Part shown: piece after piece, positions 1-12,250 of the stretch
Numbering within the stretch: position 1 is the stretch's first letter
How the letters are laid out: each line of letters opens with the position of its first letter
Assembly (NCBI GenBank): GCA_037013685.1
Contig: CM072892.1
Location: 17,117,501-17,181,500 of the forward strand
Reading direction: 5' to 3'
Length of the DNA: 64,000 nucleotides
From: Acridotheres tristis
Lineage: Eukaryota > Chordata > Aves > Passeriformes > Sturnidae
The notes under the pieces: model-generated
What the model was told of the DNA's origin: nothing
Seen by the model: only the letters and a program-made list of their open reading frames with translations
Database searches by the model: none
Translations under genes and position numbers: made by a program

Positions 1-660
1 ACTAGTTAAGTCAGGAGTACATAGATGCTAACTTTTGTTGGCTGCCTGCAGCCCTTTAGATAATGTTGGGGAAAACAGGAAGGACCAGTCCCTTGGCCAG
101 GTAGCACAGAGATGAATGAGCCATAACACTTCCCTTGTCTGATCAGACTGGGATAATCTGCTTCTTCCCAGGTCCATGCTCTCTACAGCCAAAGTCTGTA
201 GGCAGTGAACCACACAACCCTGTATAAGAGAACTCGGTCTTCATCTTTTAAAGATTTAGGGAGAGTCATTTGAAATAGAAGATACTACAGTATCACTTTG
301 CCACCACCTTTGCTTATTAATGCATAGTTGTATCATCTTGGGAGTGGCTTAATATTTACCGAAAAACAGCACTGAAAAATCTAGTGGCAGAAATTACAAA
401 CCATGGCTCAGCCATCTCTGTCCTCAAGAGAAAGCAATGTGTTTATGTGCCAGTGGCCAGATTCTGTCCACAACACTAATTCCAGAGCAACTTCTCTGAT
501 TGCAGTGTGTCAGTGCAAATGAGATCAGTATCTGCTGAACAAGTACCATTCATTAATGTGGACTCTTGGTGGCTAAATATATAATTACCACTAGTATTAC
601 TCATCTTAGAAAACAGTCATTTTGCATAAATATCTAATTAGGCAGGTTATCTTTATACAG

Positions 661-687
661 ATATATATATATAGATATATATATATA
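661..687. repeat. (AT)n microsatellite
   Basis: Two AT dinucleotide runs are separated by a single AGAT interruption. This is a simple repeat that may vary in length between individuals. Confidence 0.9.
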
Positions 688-1455
688 ACACCTATCTAAG
701 ACTTCAACAAGTCCTCTATATACTTGCTGGTAAACCTAAAATGTTGGCAAGCATCTATTTTCATACAAAATTTGTTTCTCCTAGTCTGATCTGCTAGGAA
801 GGTATTCTTTGGTAGGATTTTACAAAGTTATGTTCAGGAACCAGCAGTTTGGGCTGCCATCAATGGATTTTTTCTGGTGTTTAAGAACAACTTGTCCTTA
901 TTGATGCTTACTCTGACTGTTGATGAGAAGTACGTCATTTGGATTGTATAGATTATTTAGGAGTCACCTTTTAAACCATATTTGTGCTTGGCTGACAATG
1001 GCAACTTTGTCAGAACTGGTTCTACTCCATCAGAGAAGTTCTCCTTTTTTTTGTGTAAGAACTGAAATTGATTTGTTTTCCAAGAAATACGATGTCAGCT
1101 TTTAATCGAGTTGTCTTTACTTCAACTGAATGATGTCAAAACGGACTGGTAATTGCACTGTATTACAAACTCTCTCACTTGCCAGATAGGAGGTGGTGTG
1201 GTTTTGCTTGTTTGCTTTCCTTCTAAGCCATTTTAGGGTGAGAAGTTGTCAAATCGCTAACTTTCCCTTCTTCTCACTCTGTAAGTATTGCCAAATTAGC
1301 ATTTCTCCAAGACAGGTGCGGGCAAGGTCAGCAAGTGTTCAGTGGCGAGTTTCACATAGGCATGAATTGTAAGGGTTGCTGGACTTCATGGCGAGTTCCT
1401 TTGGAATATGCCTTTTGCAGCAAGATGCTCTTGCAGGCCAGAGCTAATGCCATAG

Positions 1456-1577
1456 GCAGATTTCACCAGCATCTCCAGGGAGGTGAAATCTGCTGATCGT
1501 GCTTGCATTCTGCAAGCAGTTGGATGTCCTACTGCATTTTGGTGCAGATTTCTGCTTGCATTTAAAAATGCAAGCAT
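1456..1577. repeat. Cluster of three short hairpins (inverted repeats)
   Basis: Three separate perfect inverted repeats lie within 122 bp. The first has 12-bp arms GCAGATTTCACC/GGTGAAATCTGC at 1456-1467 and 1482-1493 with a 14-nt loop. The second has 8-bp arms TGCTTGCA/TGCAAGCA at 1500-1507 and 1511-1518 with a 3-nt loop. The third has 11-bp arms TGCTTGCATTT/AAATGCAAGCA at 1553-1563 and 1566-1576 with a 2-nt loop. The second and third share the TGCTTGCA arm, so they may be related by duplication. No transposon family is recognised. It could be a structured RNA, a remnant of a palindromic element, or DNA with cruciform potential. Confidence 0.75.
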
Positions 1578-2097
1578 AGGTCTTGAACAGCTTAAATGTA
1601 TCACCCCATAGCTGCTTCTGAAAGCAGTCTGCTTCTGATCTTCTCCTGGCAAAACTGGCAGTAGTTCTACAAAGATCACAGGGCTTTACAGCTGAAAAGC
1701 CAAACGTGGGAGCGAGGAGGTGTGCCCTGTAGGACTAGGGAACTGTCCTGAGACTGTTCTCTTCTCTCCAGGAATTGAGTTGAGGTTCATATTCTGGTTC
1801 CTCTCCTACCTTAATGGGAGCAGGGAATCCCAAAGGAGATGCATTGGCTCCCAGTGTTCAGCTGAATTACTGTCTACCTGTGGAAAAGGTACAGAAAAAA
1901 GCTGGAGGCTGCATTCTTCACTGGAGTGAGGTAGAGATACATTGACATACTTTAGCAGAGAATGAAATCCTAAATTGTACACCAAATGGCACCATGAATA
2001 AAATTACCAAAACAACACTTTGTCCTGGTTTCTTAGTAGTGGTAATTTATTTTTACTAAGATTTTGGCTCCCATCCCAATCCATCTAAAGAAATAGA

Positions 2098-2245
2098 TTA
2101 CAGAATCATAAAATACGCTGAGTTGGAAGGGACACATCCAACTCCTGGCCCTGCACAGGACACCCCAAGAATCATACTGTGGCTCTGAGAGTGCACAATC
2201 TGAGGTTTTCTAGAACTTGAAGGTGTCTCGTCTCCTTTGCAATCA
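2098..2245 (-). mobile_element. CR1 LINE 3'-end fragment
   Basis: On the plus strand this reads as the reverse complement of a CR1 3' end. It begins with an ACAGAATCATAAAAT-type terminus, then GAGTTGGAAGGGAC, then a CTCCTGGCCCTGCACAGGACACCCCAAGAATCA-type block that belongs to the CR1 3' UTR. Similarity fades after about 2240. The same block occurs, better preserved, at 49405-49905. Divergence from the family pattern and heavy truncation indicate an old, immobile copy. Confidence 0.85.
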
Positions 2246-2599
2246 GTGGAGCTATAGACATCCAAGTGCTCCTGGAAGCCTTTACCATTTCACTGTTATT
2301 ATTATTAGTATTAATATTACAACTCTTGCTTTAATCCCACCCTAGGCATTTTTGAAAACATTACTCTCCTGTGCTTCAGGATCAGACTACTGAGAAAATG
2401 CATTTCCAATGCAATTTACTTCACTTCCTGGAGAATGCAAACCCAGCTCCTTTGGGCACATCACTACTGCCTGAATAGTTCATTGGCATATTTTATAGGA
2501 AATATTTTGAAACATTTTCTTAACTTTGCCACCAAAAGAGCATTTGAACCATACATCCTCCTGATTGTTACAGAGTATCAGTGTTGACCGTCTGACCAG

Positions 2600-4405
2600 T
2601 TAAGTTCTAGTAGTGTTCTTCACAGCCCTCCAGTAATATATCAAACACTGTTATGCACATAATGCAGCACTGTGATCTAATTTAAATAATACTTTTTTAT
2701 TATTTATACTACTATATGTAATATACATCAACACTTTGCTATATAACCTAAGTGATAACCCTCTTCTTAGTTACCTGCCAAACTCTGAATTTCTGTTTGA
2801 TTTATATTGCAATTAGCACAGTTACCAAGTTGTAATGATGTCTCTTTTCCTTTGAAATGGGATGTGTAAGTCAAACTATACATTTTGTGTGTTTCTGTTT
2901 TGAGATGAAGTTTATAAGGATTTACACACAACATTCGGTGTTATGTATAAATCTGCATACATTTGTAAATTCATCTGTTAATCCCCTTTTATTTAGAAAG
3001 TATTAATTGATGGTGGTTATTAGGGATTTTTATTTTTGCTTTTTTATTTTTAGTACTGGTTATTCTTGAATTAAGCAGAGACTTGTCAGCTGGGTTGCTT
3101 TATCTTTGATCATGAACATGACCTTATAATTCTTCCACAGTTCAGCAAACAAGTACTAGCTTCACTGACCAAAAAAAAAAAAAAAAGTCTCTATCTAATG
3201 TGTCTATGGTGCTGTATTTTGCTGGTATACATTTAAAACCAGAAATTATTTAAAGGTCATTTTGAGTTGTTCTAATAAGTAGCCTTTCCTGGTTTGGGGA
3301 GTTTGGGTTTTGTTTTAGCATTGAAAACAAGGTATGTTTTATCTGAAGCTATATAACAGTTTTTCTACTGTATTACATTTCCTTTTGCAAAGAGGGAAAT
3401 ATCGGCCTGATGTAACATCCTTTCACAATCAGTGTAAGGGGGTTTTGTTTCACTTTTTTATCTTCAGTGGATTTCATGAGGCTTTGGATCAGGCCAGCAG
3501 TTACAGGAGCTCATCATCCGAGGGTTTAAGGCATAAATGACAACTTGGCTGGCCTTTAGTGCTAGAAGGGACTTTACCGAATATTAAAACTACATGCTGG
3601 ACTCTGGAATGGCTGACAATCTAGAAATGGGAATCTTTTTCATCTGTTTACTCTGGCCTGATATCCCAAGACCTTCTTTTTTTGTTTGGATGACATTGAA
3701 CTTGAGTACATTTTTAAGTTACTACAGCATTGTACATTTCCTGAGTATGTGTGTGGGACAGCAATTGAAAGTCATACCTGTATTTGATAACCAGTTCCAT
3801 GCCTGCATCATTCACACTCACTACTTAAAACTGCCATGATGTAAAATGTTGGGGGGAATGATTTGTGTGTGTGTATGAAAAGCATTATGAACTTGTACAT
3901 TTTTTTTATACTCTGATCTGTAATTTCTGAAGTATTTTGTTTTACAGAAAAAGTGATAAAGCAATCAAAAGACCAAGAGATTTAGTATCAATGCTTAAGG
4001 GTCACAGGACCTTAACTGGCCAATAAGTTAATTTAGTACAGTGATAAGCCAATTTTTTTCCTGTATTTGGCGTCTGAAACTGCCAATTTCATCAATATTA
4101 AAATATGAACTGTGACGGGGAATGAACAGTGATGTTAAGTTGTATTTGTGTTTACCTAAACGAGCAGTCCGAAGGCAAGTGCAATCAGCTGATCTTTAGG
4201 AAATATGAAATTGTTGATTTAGAGGCATACTTGCATTTTACATTTTCTTGATGTGTAATCATATTGCCAAAGACAAACTATTTCATCAATTATTATTGTA
4301 AATAACACTTTCCCAAAACCTTCCATAAAGTTTCTGTGATGTATTGTCTTCCAGTTGCAATAAAAATTACTGAGTTGCATCAATTGAACTATTGTATTTG
4401 TGTGA
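2600..4405 (+). other. Possible 3' UTR ending at a poly(A) signal
   Basis: The composition suits a vertebrate 3' UTR: AT-rich, without open frames, rich in T tracts and TGTA motifs. It ends in a complete polyadenylation layout. There is a Pumilio-type TGTAAATA at 4297-4304, a TGTA at about 4340, AATAAA at 4359-4364, and a GT-rich TTGTATTTGTGTG at 4392-4404. Cleavage would fall near 4380. The stop codon and coding part would have to lie upstream, possibly outside the window, so the gene is unknown. AATAAA motifs are common in AT-rich DNA, and this remains an inference. Confidence 0.35.
3171..3186. repeat. A16 homopolymer
   Basis: Sixteen consecutive adenines. No retroposon body is recognisable immediately upstream. 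Confidence 0.9.
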
Positions 4406-4471
4406 CTATTAGTTTCAGAATATGCCCACATACTAAGACAGAACAACAGTGATTGTTTTGTTTGGTTGTTG

Positions 4472-4491
4472 TTTTTTTTTTTTTTTTTTTT
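4472..4491. repeat. T20 homopolymer
   Basis: Twenty consecutive thymines follow a GT-rich lead-in. It lies about 110 bp downstream of the proposed poly(A) signal. It could be the tail of a minus-strand retroposon, but no body is recognised on the flank. Confidence 0.9.
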
Positions 4492-7400
4492 ATTAAGTAG
4501 TTCTGGCCCTTATGGGATGTTACCTGGATTTTCACCTCTGTAGACACCAGCTCATGTTAATTTGCTGTCATGTGCAAATGGCTAGACATACTAAACCGAT
4601 TTAAGTTAGGGTCTGATCTTCCTTTTTCACCAGTTTTGCAGCCCAGAAACAAAGCTGATTTCATTGGGAATTGGGGTTTTTTTGGTTTGTGTTTTTTGGG
4701 TTTTTCTTAGCAACTATAATCAGAAGAGATCCAGTAAAAATCAAAGTCTAATGGCATATATATAACATCCTGAAAAACATACCTTTGTAATCTGTGCATC
4801 AATCCTCCCACCTAAGTCTAGAGTTGAAGAAAACAGTGCAGAAGGATTCTCTGAATAATACAGAGTATAAAAAAAATTTGTAATGGTTTAATAGCTTTCT
4901 CTGATTAAAATTAAACTGAATAGTACAATCTTACAAGTCACAACATTCCTCAGACTCTGTGTTTTTGAAAGGGTTCTGTTAACAGCCCTAAATATCTATA
5001 GGTTAACTTTGAAAAGGACTGGGAAGAAAGATAACCTCTCAGTTCTTCCATCAAACTTTGTCACAGCTGGTTTGAAATGCTGCTGAAGCAGAGAGGGTGG
5101 TTTCTTGGCCATGTAATATGAATGTATGAATGTATGAATGTATGAATGTTCTGCTGAAGCTGGAACTCAGCTGACCTGAGAGTCCCCCTCTCCTGTCTTG
5201 ATGCCATCCAGAGTGGTTGGTATGGGAAACTCCCGCACTAGGCTTCTGAGGGACAAGATGGATGTGAACATCCCAGGAGAAAGTGGAGCAGAAGAACCAA
5301 ATGTCTGAGATACAAACAAAAGAGCATAAAAGTGCCCAAGCTCAGTATCAGTCCAGGCAATTGCTACTTCCAAACATTGCCTAGAAGAGTTTGCAACCAA
5401 TCCTCACTGCCCACTGCTGCTGCAATTGAACAAGGAGAGAAAAAACTTGGCCAAGGAGACGAGATGAGAGTTGACTGATGAGAAGGCAAAACCTCTTAAC
5501 TGTGCTGTGAACGATTTCCTCTAATGGATCCCCCTCCTATCTGCCACCAGTTAGGCACGGATCACGTAGAGTCAGTGGATGGATCTGTAGTGACGTGTGT
5601 AGAGGAGCAAGGAGACCTGCAGTCTCCACAGAACACATTTTAGCCTTTATGTAGAAGCCAGCAAGCTTGCCAAGAGCCTGGTCGTGGGCATTGCAGAAGG
5701 ATCTTAAGCCATTTAGCTCAGGCATGCTATGAGAGGTGTGCTGAATGCCAGCTGTGCTATCAACTTCCAGTGCAGCTGCAATTTAAACAATCAAACATTA
5801 TATAAACACCTGTTCTACCTCCTCTCCAGACTCAACACCCTTATTTGCACCATGGATTGTGCTTGATTTGTCAAAATGCCTCTGGCAAGCCCTTGGGCAG
5901 CATGGCCAGGTGAGGTGATTTATTGTAGCAAGTCTTCCTGTTGCTATTTCTTCAGAGGTGTCCCTGCTGCAGCATGCCTGCCTGCAGCCACTGCAGGAAT
6001 TCCTGCCCTGGCGTGGGTTCCTTTGTAAAATCCATCAGAGGACGAGCACTCCCAACCTCTCTGACTGCCTGCACCAGTGGCACCCAGTGGCTTGATTCTC
6101 CTTTTTGTTGACCTCAGCCCTCAGTGGGCTAAAATCAGCTGTGACCCACTCCTGGGCAGCTGCCACATGGGTGAGTGACACTGCCACCCCTGTGCCGAAA
6201 GCTCATCTCCCCTGGCCACTGCAGCACCTTGGTCCCTCAGCACCTCAGCCATGGTTGTGTTCAGCCTGCTCAGGGCCTGCCCTGCCCTGAGGAGCACAGA
6301 GGGGCAGGTGCCATGGCTGCACTCCGGGAGAGCCCTCAGGGGCTGCATGGGCAGAAGAACTCCCATGGCTAAGGTGCCCACCTTTGATATGGGCACCCAG
6401 CGGCCTCTTGTCCTCCCAGCCTTTACATACCTTCCCTTTAGCAGTCCCCAGGCAGAATGGGATGGCAGGGCTCCTGCCCCTCCTCACCACGTAGAAATAG
6501 AAGGGGCTGTGTAAGTGTGTGACGTGGGCCATATGAGACTTACAAACTTTCACACTCCAAATTTTGGCTACAGAATTTCAAACAGCCCAGGCAGCACAGG
6601 CTGGCTGCTTTCCAGTGAGAAACACTGGACTCTTAACACATGACCCCACCCAGACATCTCTGCATTCTGCGGAAGTTCAGCAGCTGCTGGCCAGTGATGC
6701 CAGCCCCAGGGACCCCAATCATTGAGGCAGACAGAGCTCAGGGCACTTGAGGGAAAACATGGGCACCCAACTCAACCACCTTGCTTACAAGTGCAGGTAC
6801 CTGATGGGTGTCTGCACAAAACGGTTACACACAAAATGCCCACATCGGTGTGGCCTCCATGTTAAATTCCTGTCTTCACACAACAGCATCTGGTACTACA
6901 GACTCCCCTGTGAAGAGGTGGCATGAGACCCTTCTGTTGCCACAATGCACGCTGGCTGGCTGGGGAAGTTGCCTAGAAGGAAAGAAGAGAATGTAAATAA
7001 CGACAAAAGGCTTTGTTCTGTATGCTCCAGATCCTGTGTTATGCCAGGAAATGAAGTAACAGTTGATTCTGTGATGTTTGCTTCTCAAATAAATATTATA
7101 AAGGAATAAATCTTCAACTTTAACACAGTGCAATACTTTGAGTGGACACATTCAATCCATGTAAGATAATTAAAGGGGTTTTTAAACTTCATCATAAAGT
7201 ACAGATGATTAACAATGGTGAGAAACTTCATGGAAACACTCTATAGCAAACATCTGTCAGACTTAATAACAAGCATACACTCTGCTTTTCATCTTATACT
7301 ATTTGACATAATTTTTATTGGCTATAAATCTGCAGGGTTTGTTTATATTTCTATTTGCATTAGGATTGGTTGCCACTTTATATTTGATCAGCAGAGCTGC

Positions 7401-10400
7401 TATTCACTGTGGTGTAAGGAATCAAATAATGATTGTGTATATACAGCAATCCGAGCATTACCATGCAGGAGACTGTAAACAAAATTTTAAAATCTCTGCT
7501 TATTATCATAAGCAATGTTCTCTCCAGGTCTTTAATGACAATCAGTTTCTAGAGGCTTTTCCCAAATAACTGTCATTGAAAACAATAGCATATTTTTTGG
7601 TAGCTTGGTCCTGAAATGCAGCATCTTCCTGCTGCTGAGATATAATTTCTCTTTATCTGTCTATTTCTAATCTCTTAGATAATACACAAAGGTAATGCCC
7701 ACATTTTGCTTTTCCTGCTTTTTTTAATGAGTGGTAGTATATCAACAAATAGGAGGAAAACACTCCTGGTAGGTGCACCATGGGAGGCAAAAGCTGTGCA
7801 TCAGGGACACCCTGTAAAAATGGCTTCATATTGTGGGATGATGCAGCAGATCCCTCCTGAGCTGACATTTCCATATGTACAAACCTAGTCCTCAAAAATA
7901 AATGGCTTATTGGAAAAATATGATAGAAAAGTAGGATGAGTTAGAATGACAATGAAAACATTGATGATATGGCTCCTTTGCCCTTAATTAGGGCAGGCAG
8001 AGAACCTTTTAAAATAGAACAGTCCCCTCTCATTCCTGTGCAGCTTTGTTTTTTCATTTCTAAAACACGGATCAGTCTGTGATGCAGGGACCTGGTTTTA
8101 ATCATCTTCTTACATAATCTCTGCAATCATAGTAAAGTGCAGTGCTGTTCAGTGATTTTAAAAATAGCTTTATTCAGCTATCAGCATACTAATTAATACA
8201 CTTGCTTATTCCAACCTGGTTCATTCACCATCTCAGTTTCAGAAGCCACGCTACCTGGGGTGTAATCAAATACAACTGGCTTTGCCTGTTACACCACTGT
8301 AAGAAGCAGTTCATCCATCAGAGCCACAACTCGTGCCCCTGTGGGCAGTGCCTGCTGCCTGCTCCTGGCACAGCACTGAGGAGCCACGCTGCAGTGAGAT
8401 CCAGTGGGGCATCCACCATGCCAAAACAAACGGATTTGGGGAATATTCCCTGCAAGGCTGCAAACAGCATGCAGTCAGCCATTTTGGGCTTTGCAAGCAG
8501 GGTGGGAGACAGGGAAAAAAGGCAAAGGAAAGCAAAGCTCCTGCAAGGAAAGGAAAGCTCTTTCTCTGTGCCGAGAAGGAAGAGATGACAGCATGGGAGG
8601 CTCCAGGTGCTACCCGAGGCATAAAGGAGTTGTACATAGGGAAACGACTGGAGAGAATCCCTGTGAGAAGCAAGTGTTCAGCATTTGGTATAGGAAGTTA
8701 GTGTGACTTCGTCTCTGTTAATACCTTTCCTTTATGAGGAGCTTCTCTCTCAGCACCTTTTAAAGTGTTTTGTCCACTCCAGAGCATTGTGGATGCCTGT
8801 TCTGTGCCACAGCTCCTGCTGTCCCAGCACTGTGTCTGCTCCTCACCATGTGCCCAGCCGCCCTGTGTGCATCCAGGTACCAAGCTGAAATGACACTAAA
8901 AAACTTCCTGGAGGGCTTTGCCGAACCTCAGGCTAAAGGTCATTACCTCTGTGGGATGGATGGAGGACTTGAATGGCTTGGGAGGGAATTATCAAACCAG
9001 TTCCCAGGTACCACATTAGGATATACCTCTCCTTCTGAAAAGTCATGTCTGCATCTTCCTTTCTTCTTCCTCACTATCCTGCTTTTCTTCACTTTGGGCA
9101 ATCCTAGGTGCTGGCAGATTGGCTGCCCTAAACACAAAATTTAGGTACTAAGGTCCTTTCACCATTTTTATAATCTCTGTTTTAAAAACAACTATTTGCA
9201 AACAGATCCACTGACTTAACCCAGCAGCATCTGACCTCTGAAACAGCTCTCACCTTACACAGGCACTGTGTTTGCTTTAGCAAACTGGGGAGTAAACAAA
9301 TGTGAGATTGGGGGGGCTGCTGAAATTTAGTTTACTAGAAGCCTGATGGTTTGGGCATTTAGTACTCCCACGGTGACAGGAGCTGTTTGCTTGCCCTGCT
9401 GCTTTACCACTCCCTTCCAATGAGGCTGCAGTAAAATTAATAGTCTGTGACAATGTATCTTACTGGAAGCAAATCAGTCACCTCCATGCACTGGAAATTT
9501 CATCTCCACCGACAGGGGTGTGCACAGTGGCCAGAGGGACTGCAGGGGACCCCGGTCTGCAGGACAAGTCACTGCTGAGGATGCACAGCTGGGCATGGCT
9601 GGGGAGCCACGAGCAGCCAGGTGCTGCAGCCTCTTTGGGTGGCCTGTGCGAGGGCTAAGTACCAGGGGCCACAAAAAAAATTATTAATTATTTTCAAAAG
9701 ATGTGTGATTTTTAAATTTTTTTTTTTTTAAAAACAATTCATCTTGAAACAGCTAAGTAATAACTTGTGCCTGGCTGTGTTTGCAAGGTAGAATTATAAT
9801 AATTTCTTGTTCAGGGTTCAGGGACAGAAGATAAGATTATTTGGCTGACAAAGGCAGACATAGTTTGTATCCCTTCAAGTGCCTCCAGTTGCTTATTCAT
9901 GCAGACTGTGAATGCCACTAAAATACATGAGAGCTCACTATGAGGACAACTGTCTGATGTGTATAAAAATAAAAAGACAAACGTATTTCATTTCAGACAG
10001 AAGACATGTTACTTTAACATACAGATTTTGAGACAAAATGAGAAGTTGGAAAGTGGCTGCCAAAGGAAAGGGTGGGTTGCCAGAAGGATTAGCCCCTCAG
10101 AAGTTTTGCTCACTGAGGCAGGGCTAGGATTTGCCAGAGAAGACTTAGCCCACTCCTAATGTTGAGGTTAGGGTTAGGGTGAGGAGGGAGAAAAAGCTTG
10201 GAGCCTCAGCACAACTCAGGCTGCCAAAGGGAAGGGGTTTGTTGCCAAGACAGAAATATTTCTTGCAAGCAAGCACCGTAATTGTTGGTCAAAGGCTCAA
10301 TTTACCCCTGCACAGGGAGTTAAACAGAGCTGGATGGCAGCAGGGATGCAAAGGGGCTGCCAAAGGACAGGATAATAAGCTGAGAGGGTCTTGCACTGAC

Positions 10401-11689
10401 AACTTTTTTATCTGGGCCAGAGTGTTTTGTTTGCATCTCCTTACCAGTGAATCTTATCAGATTGCTGGGTTTCATCTCCTCAGTCTGCTGCTGATGTATG
10501 AACTCATGAAAAAGACCCTATTCCCAATCCCTAAATTATCCAAGACATTTCACTTCCCATCTATCTTTCAATTTGAACTTTCAAACTGCAAATTTTTGTC
10601 TCACTCTGTGGCTGTCACAAAAGCAAATACTATGTGGATTTATTGTAAAATAATAATTTATTTTAAAAATACACAGCTTGTCTGGCTGAGTTTTAGTCAC
10701 CTCTGGCAATAAAGGCTTGTGTTTTCTCTTTCACTGGAACTCTGTAACCCGGAGTCAGGATGTGGAAGTTAGTTCCATGTTAGAGGAGTGTGGGCAGATG
10801 GTGCAACTGATGAGGAGAACCTTCAGCCTGTCAGAGCTAATGCCACCCAAGCTGTGGGGAGGACGAGACTGCTTGCTGGGACTCCTGGCTGTGGGTACCC
10901 AAGGTGGTTGGTGCCAAATGAGCAACCCAGGGGACACGTCAGCACATCCCAGCTGTGCAGGGGTGGATACTTCAGGGCAAAATCCTTTTCAGACATGAAA
11001 GTCTCCTGGCACACTCATTTCATTCTCTTTTGTAGCTTCTCTGGCACTTGTTTATTTCCATGATATGGACAAACAGCAGCTCCGAACTGAGGTTCTTGCT
11101 GAAATAAAACTGCAAATGTTTGTCTTGCATGGTCAGATTAATGTCAGGGCACCTTAATGGGCCTGACCAGCCTCATCTGGGGTCTCCACCTACACACCTG
11201 CCTGTGGACCCAGGAGCCCCATGCCAGCCTAGCCCAGGGCTGTCAGTGTGTCTGAGTGATGCTACAGAAGTATCAGTCTCTAGCTGAGGGAGAGCTGTGC
11301 CTGTGCCTGTCCAAGGATCCTGTTGATCCAGATCCTGAGCAGCAGACTGACTTGCCAGCTTAACCACAGACCTGTCCTGTCACTGGGGACCTGCCCAGCA
11401 ATCACTGTGCTGTATCTAGCCCTGGTTACCTCATTGAACTCTGCTCTGATCTACTGATTGACTTCCCAGCAAGATTTTGGAGCTGCCTTATAAGCAGTGT
11501 TGCCTGATAGGATCTGAATTCTGGACAGAATCTGGCTACTGCCTGCAGGTTTGCCTTTCTCCCTCTGCTCAGGTACTGTGGGGCTGGAAGCTCCCTGGTT
11601 CTTGGGGAGCACCTTGGCTGCATGGCACCCAGTGGGGCCAGGCTGTGCTGTGAAGGTAGCACACGATTTGCTTGTCTGATCTGTTCACT
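4492..11689. other. Non-coding stretch with CpG-poor GC-rich patches
   Basis: I see no gene. Patches at about 5900-6520, 8330-8600, 9480-9660 and 11160-11660 are clearly GC-richer than their surroundings but poor in CpG, so they do not look like promoter islands. Overlapping ORFs on both strands in these patches arise from low stop density, and none shows a recognisable domain. The longest ORF of the stretch, 177 codons at 10179-10712, also looks like a chance frame. A T-rich run lies near 9717-9729. A possible small exon at 6118-6170 is described in the findings. Confidence 0.6.
5117..5148. repeat. (TATGAATG)4 minisatellite
   Basis: Four perfect head-to-tail copies of an 8-bp unit. CR1 elements also end in 8-bp repeats, but this unit differs from the CR1 octamer, and no CR1 body adjoins it. 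Confidence 0.9.
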
Positions 11690-12250
11690 AGGCTGGAAAA
11701 TATAACTAATCCCTCTAAATTGCTACTGCAAAAAAGTTGCTTAAATGTCTAATCAAGTCCTATTAGAAATCTAAATGGATTATGTTTTCCATTGGGATAC
11801 AAGCAGTAGCCTGTTCCCGTTCCCCAGTGCTGGTCTGGCAGCTGTGGTTTGGCACCCCATAGCCCTGGAGGTGTGGAACTAATTTAGGAGGTGAAGCAAG
11901 AGGAGTAGAACTGAACCTGTGCTCTTCTTCATTACCTATTTTACCTGTTGCATGTTCATATTCTCAGATGAGAAAAAAAATCATGAGCTGATTGTATTTT
12001 TGGCTTTTGTCAACTATGACCTACTGATCAGGCTTCAGTTTTCTTAATTTCAGTACAAATAATTGTCATTTTGTCAATATTGGCCCACAGATACAATGCT
12101 GTGGCATTGCCACATCTCTGGTATCTTGCCAGAGATGATGCCTGCTAAGTAACCAGATTAATGGTCCTGGTCCCATTGGAGAATGCAGGACAAATTGAAA
12201 GCAGCCAAAGAGCAGGGCTGTCCCTTTAATAATGCATGGCTGCAGGTATG
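11690..12250. promoter_or_regulatory. Candidate cis-regulatory block (homeodomain/SOX-type motifs)
   Basis: This non-coding block has the look of a vertebrate enhancer. It contains TAATCC and TAATCAAG homeodomain-type sites at 11708-11757, and an ACAAATAATTGTC SOX-like inverted site at about 12055-12067. Two adjacent perfect hairpins follow, with 5-bp arms at 12100-12104/12110-12114 and 9-bp arms CATCTCTGG/CCAGAGATG at 12113-12121/12129-12137. It ends with CCTTTAATAATGCAT. Motif content alone is weak evidence. Cross-species conservation is the real criterion and cannot be seen here. Confidence 0.25.

Larger units (their letters stand above)
1..2097. other. Non-coding AT-rich stretch, no gene seen
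   Basis: I see no coding exon that I can support here. All frames are broken by frequent stops, and the longest Met ORFs (61-97 codons) resemble no known protein. The stretch holds an AT dinucleotide run at 661-687 and a hairpin cluster at 1456-1577, listed separately. An AATAAA occurs at about 1997-2002, but it has no clear GT-rich element just after it. The stretch could be intergenic, intronic or the upstream part of a long 3' UTR ending near 4380. Confidence 0.6.

Noticed and set aside
5855..5872. TTGTGCTTGAT resembling the start of miR-218
   Set aside because: The match ends after 11 bases and no complementary arm forms a precursor hairpin nearby.
10164..10184. Telomere-like GGTTAGGGTTAGGG
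   Set aside because: Only about two and a half units, with no extended array. Too short to call an interstitial telomere.
10179..10712. 177-codon plus-strand ORF
   Set aside because: A rough stop-frequency estimate makes one or fewer such frames expected in this much DNA. The translation has no domain, the base composition shifts midway, and no splice or promoter context supports it.
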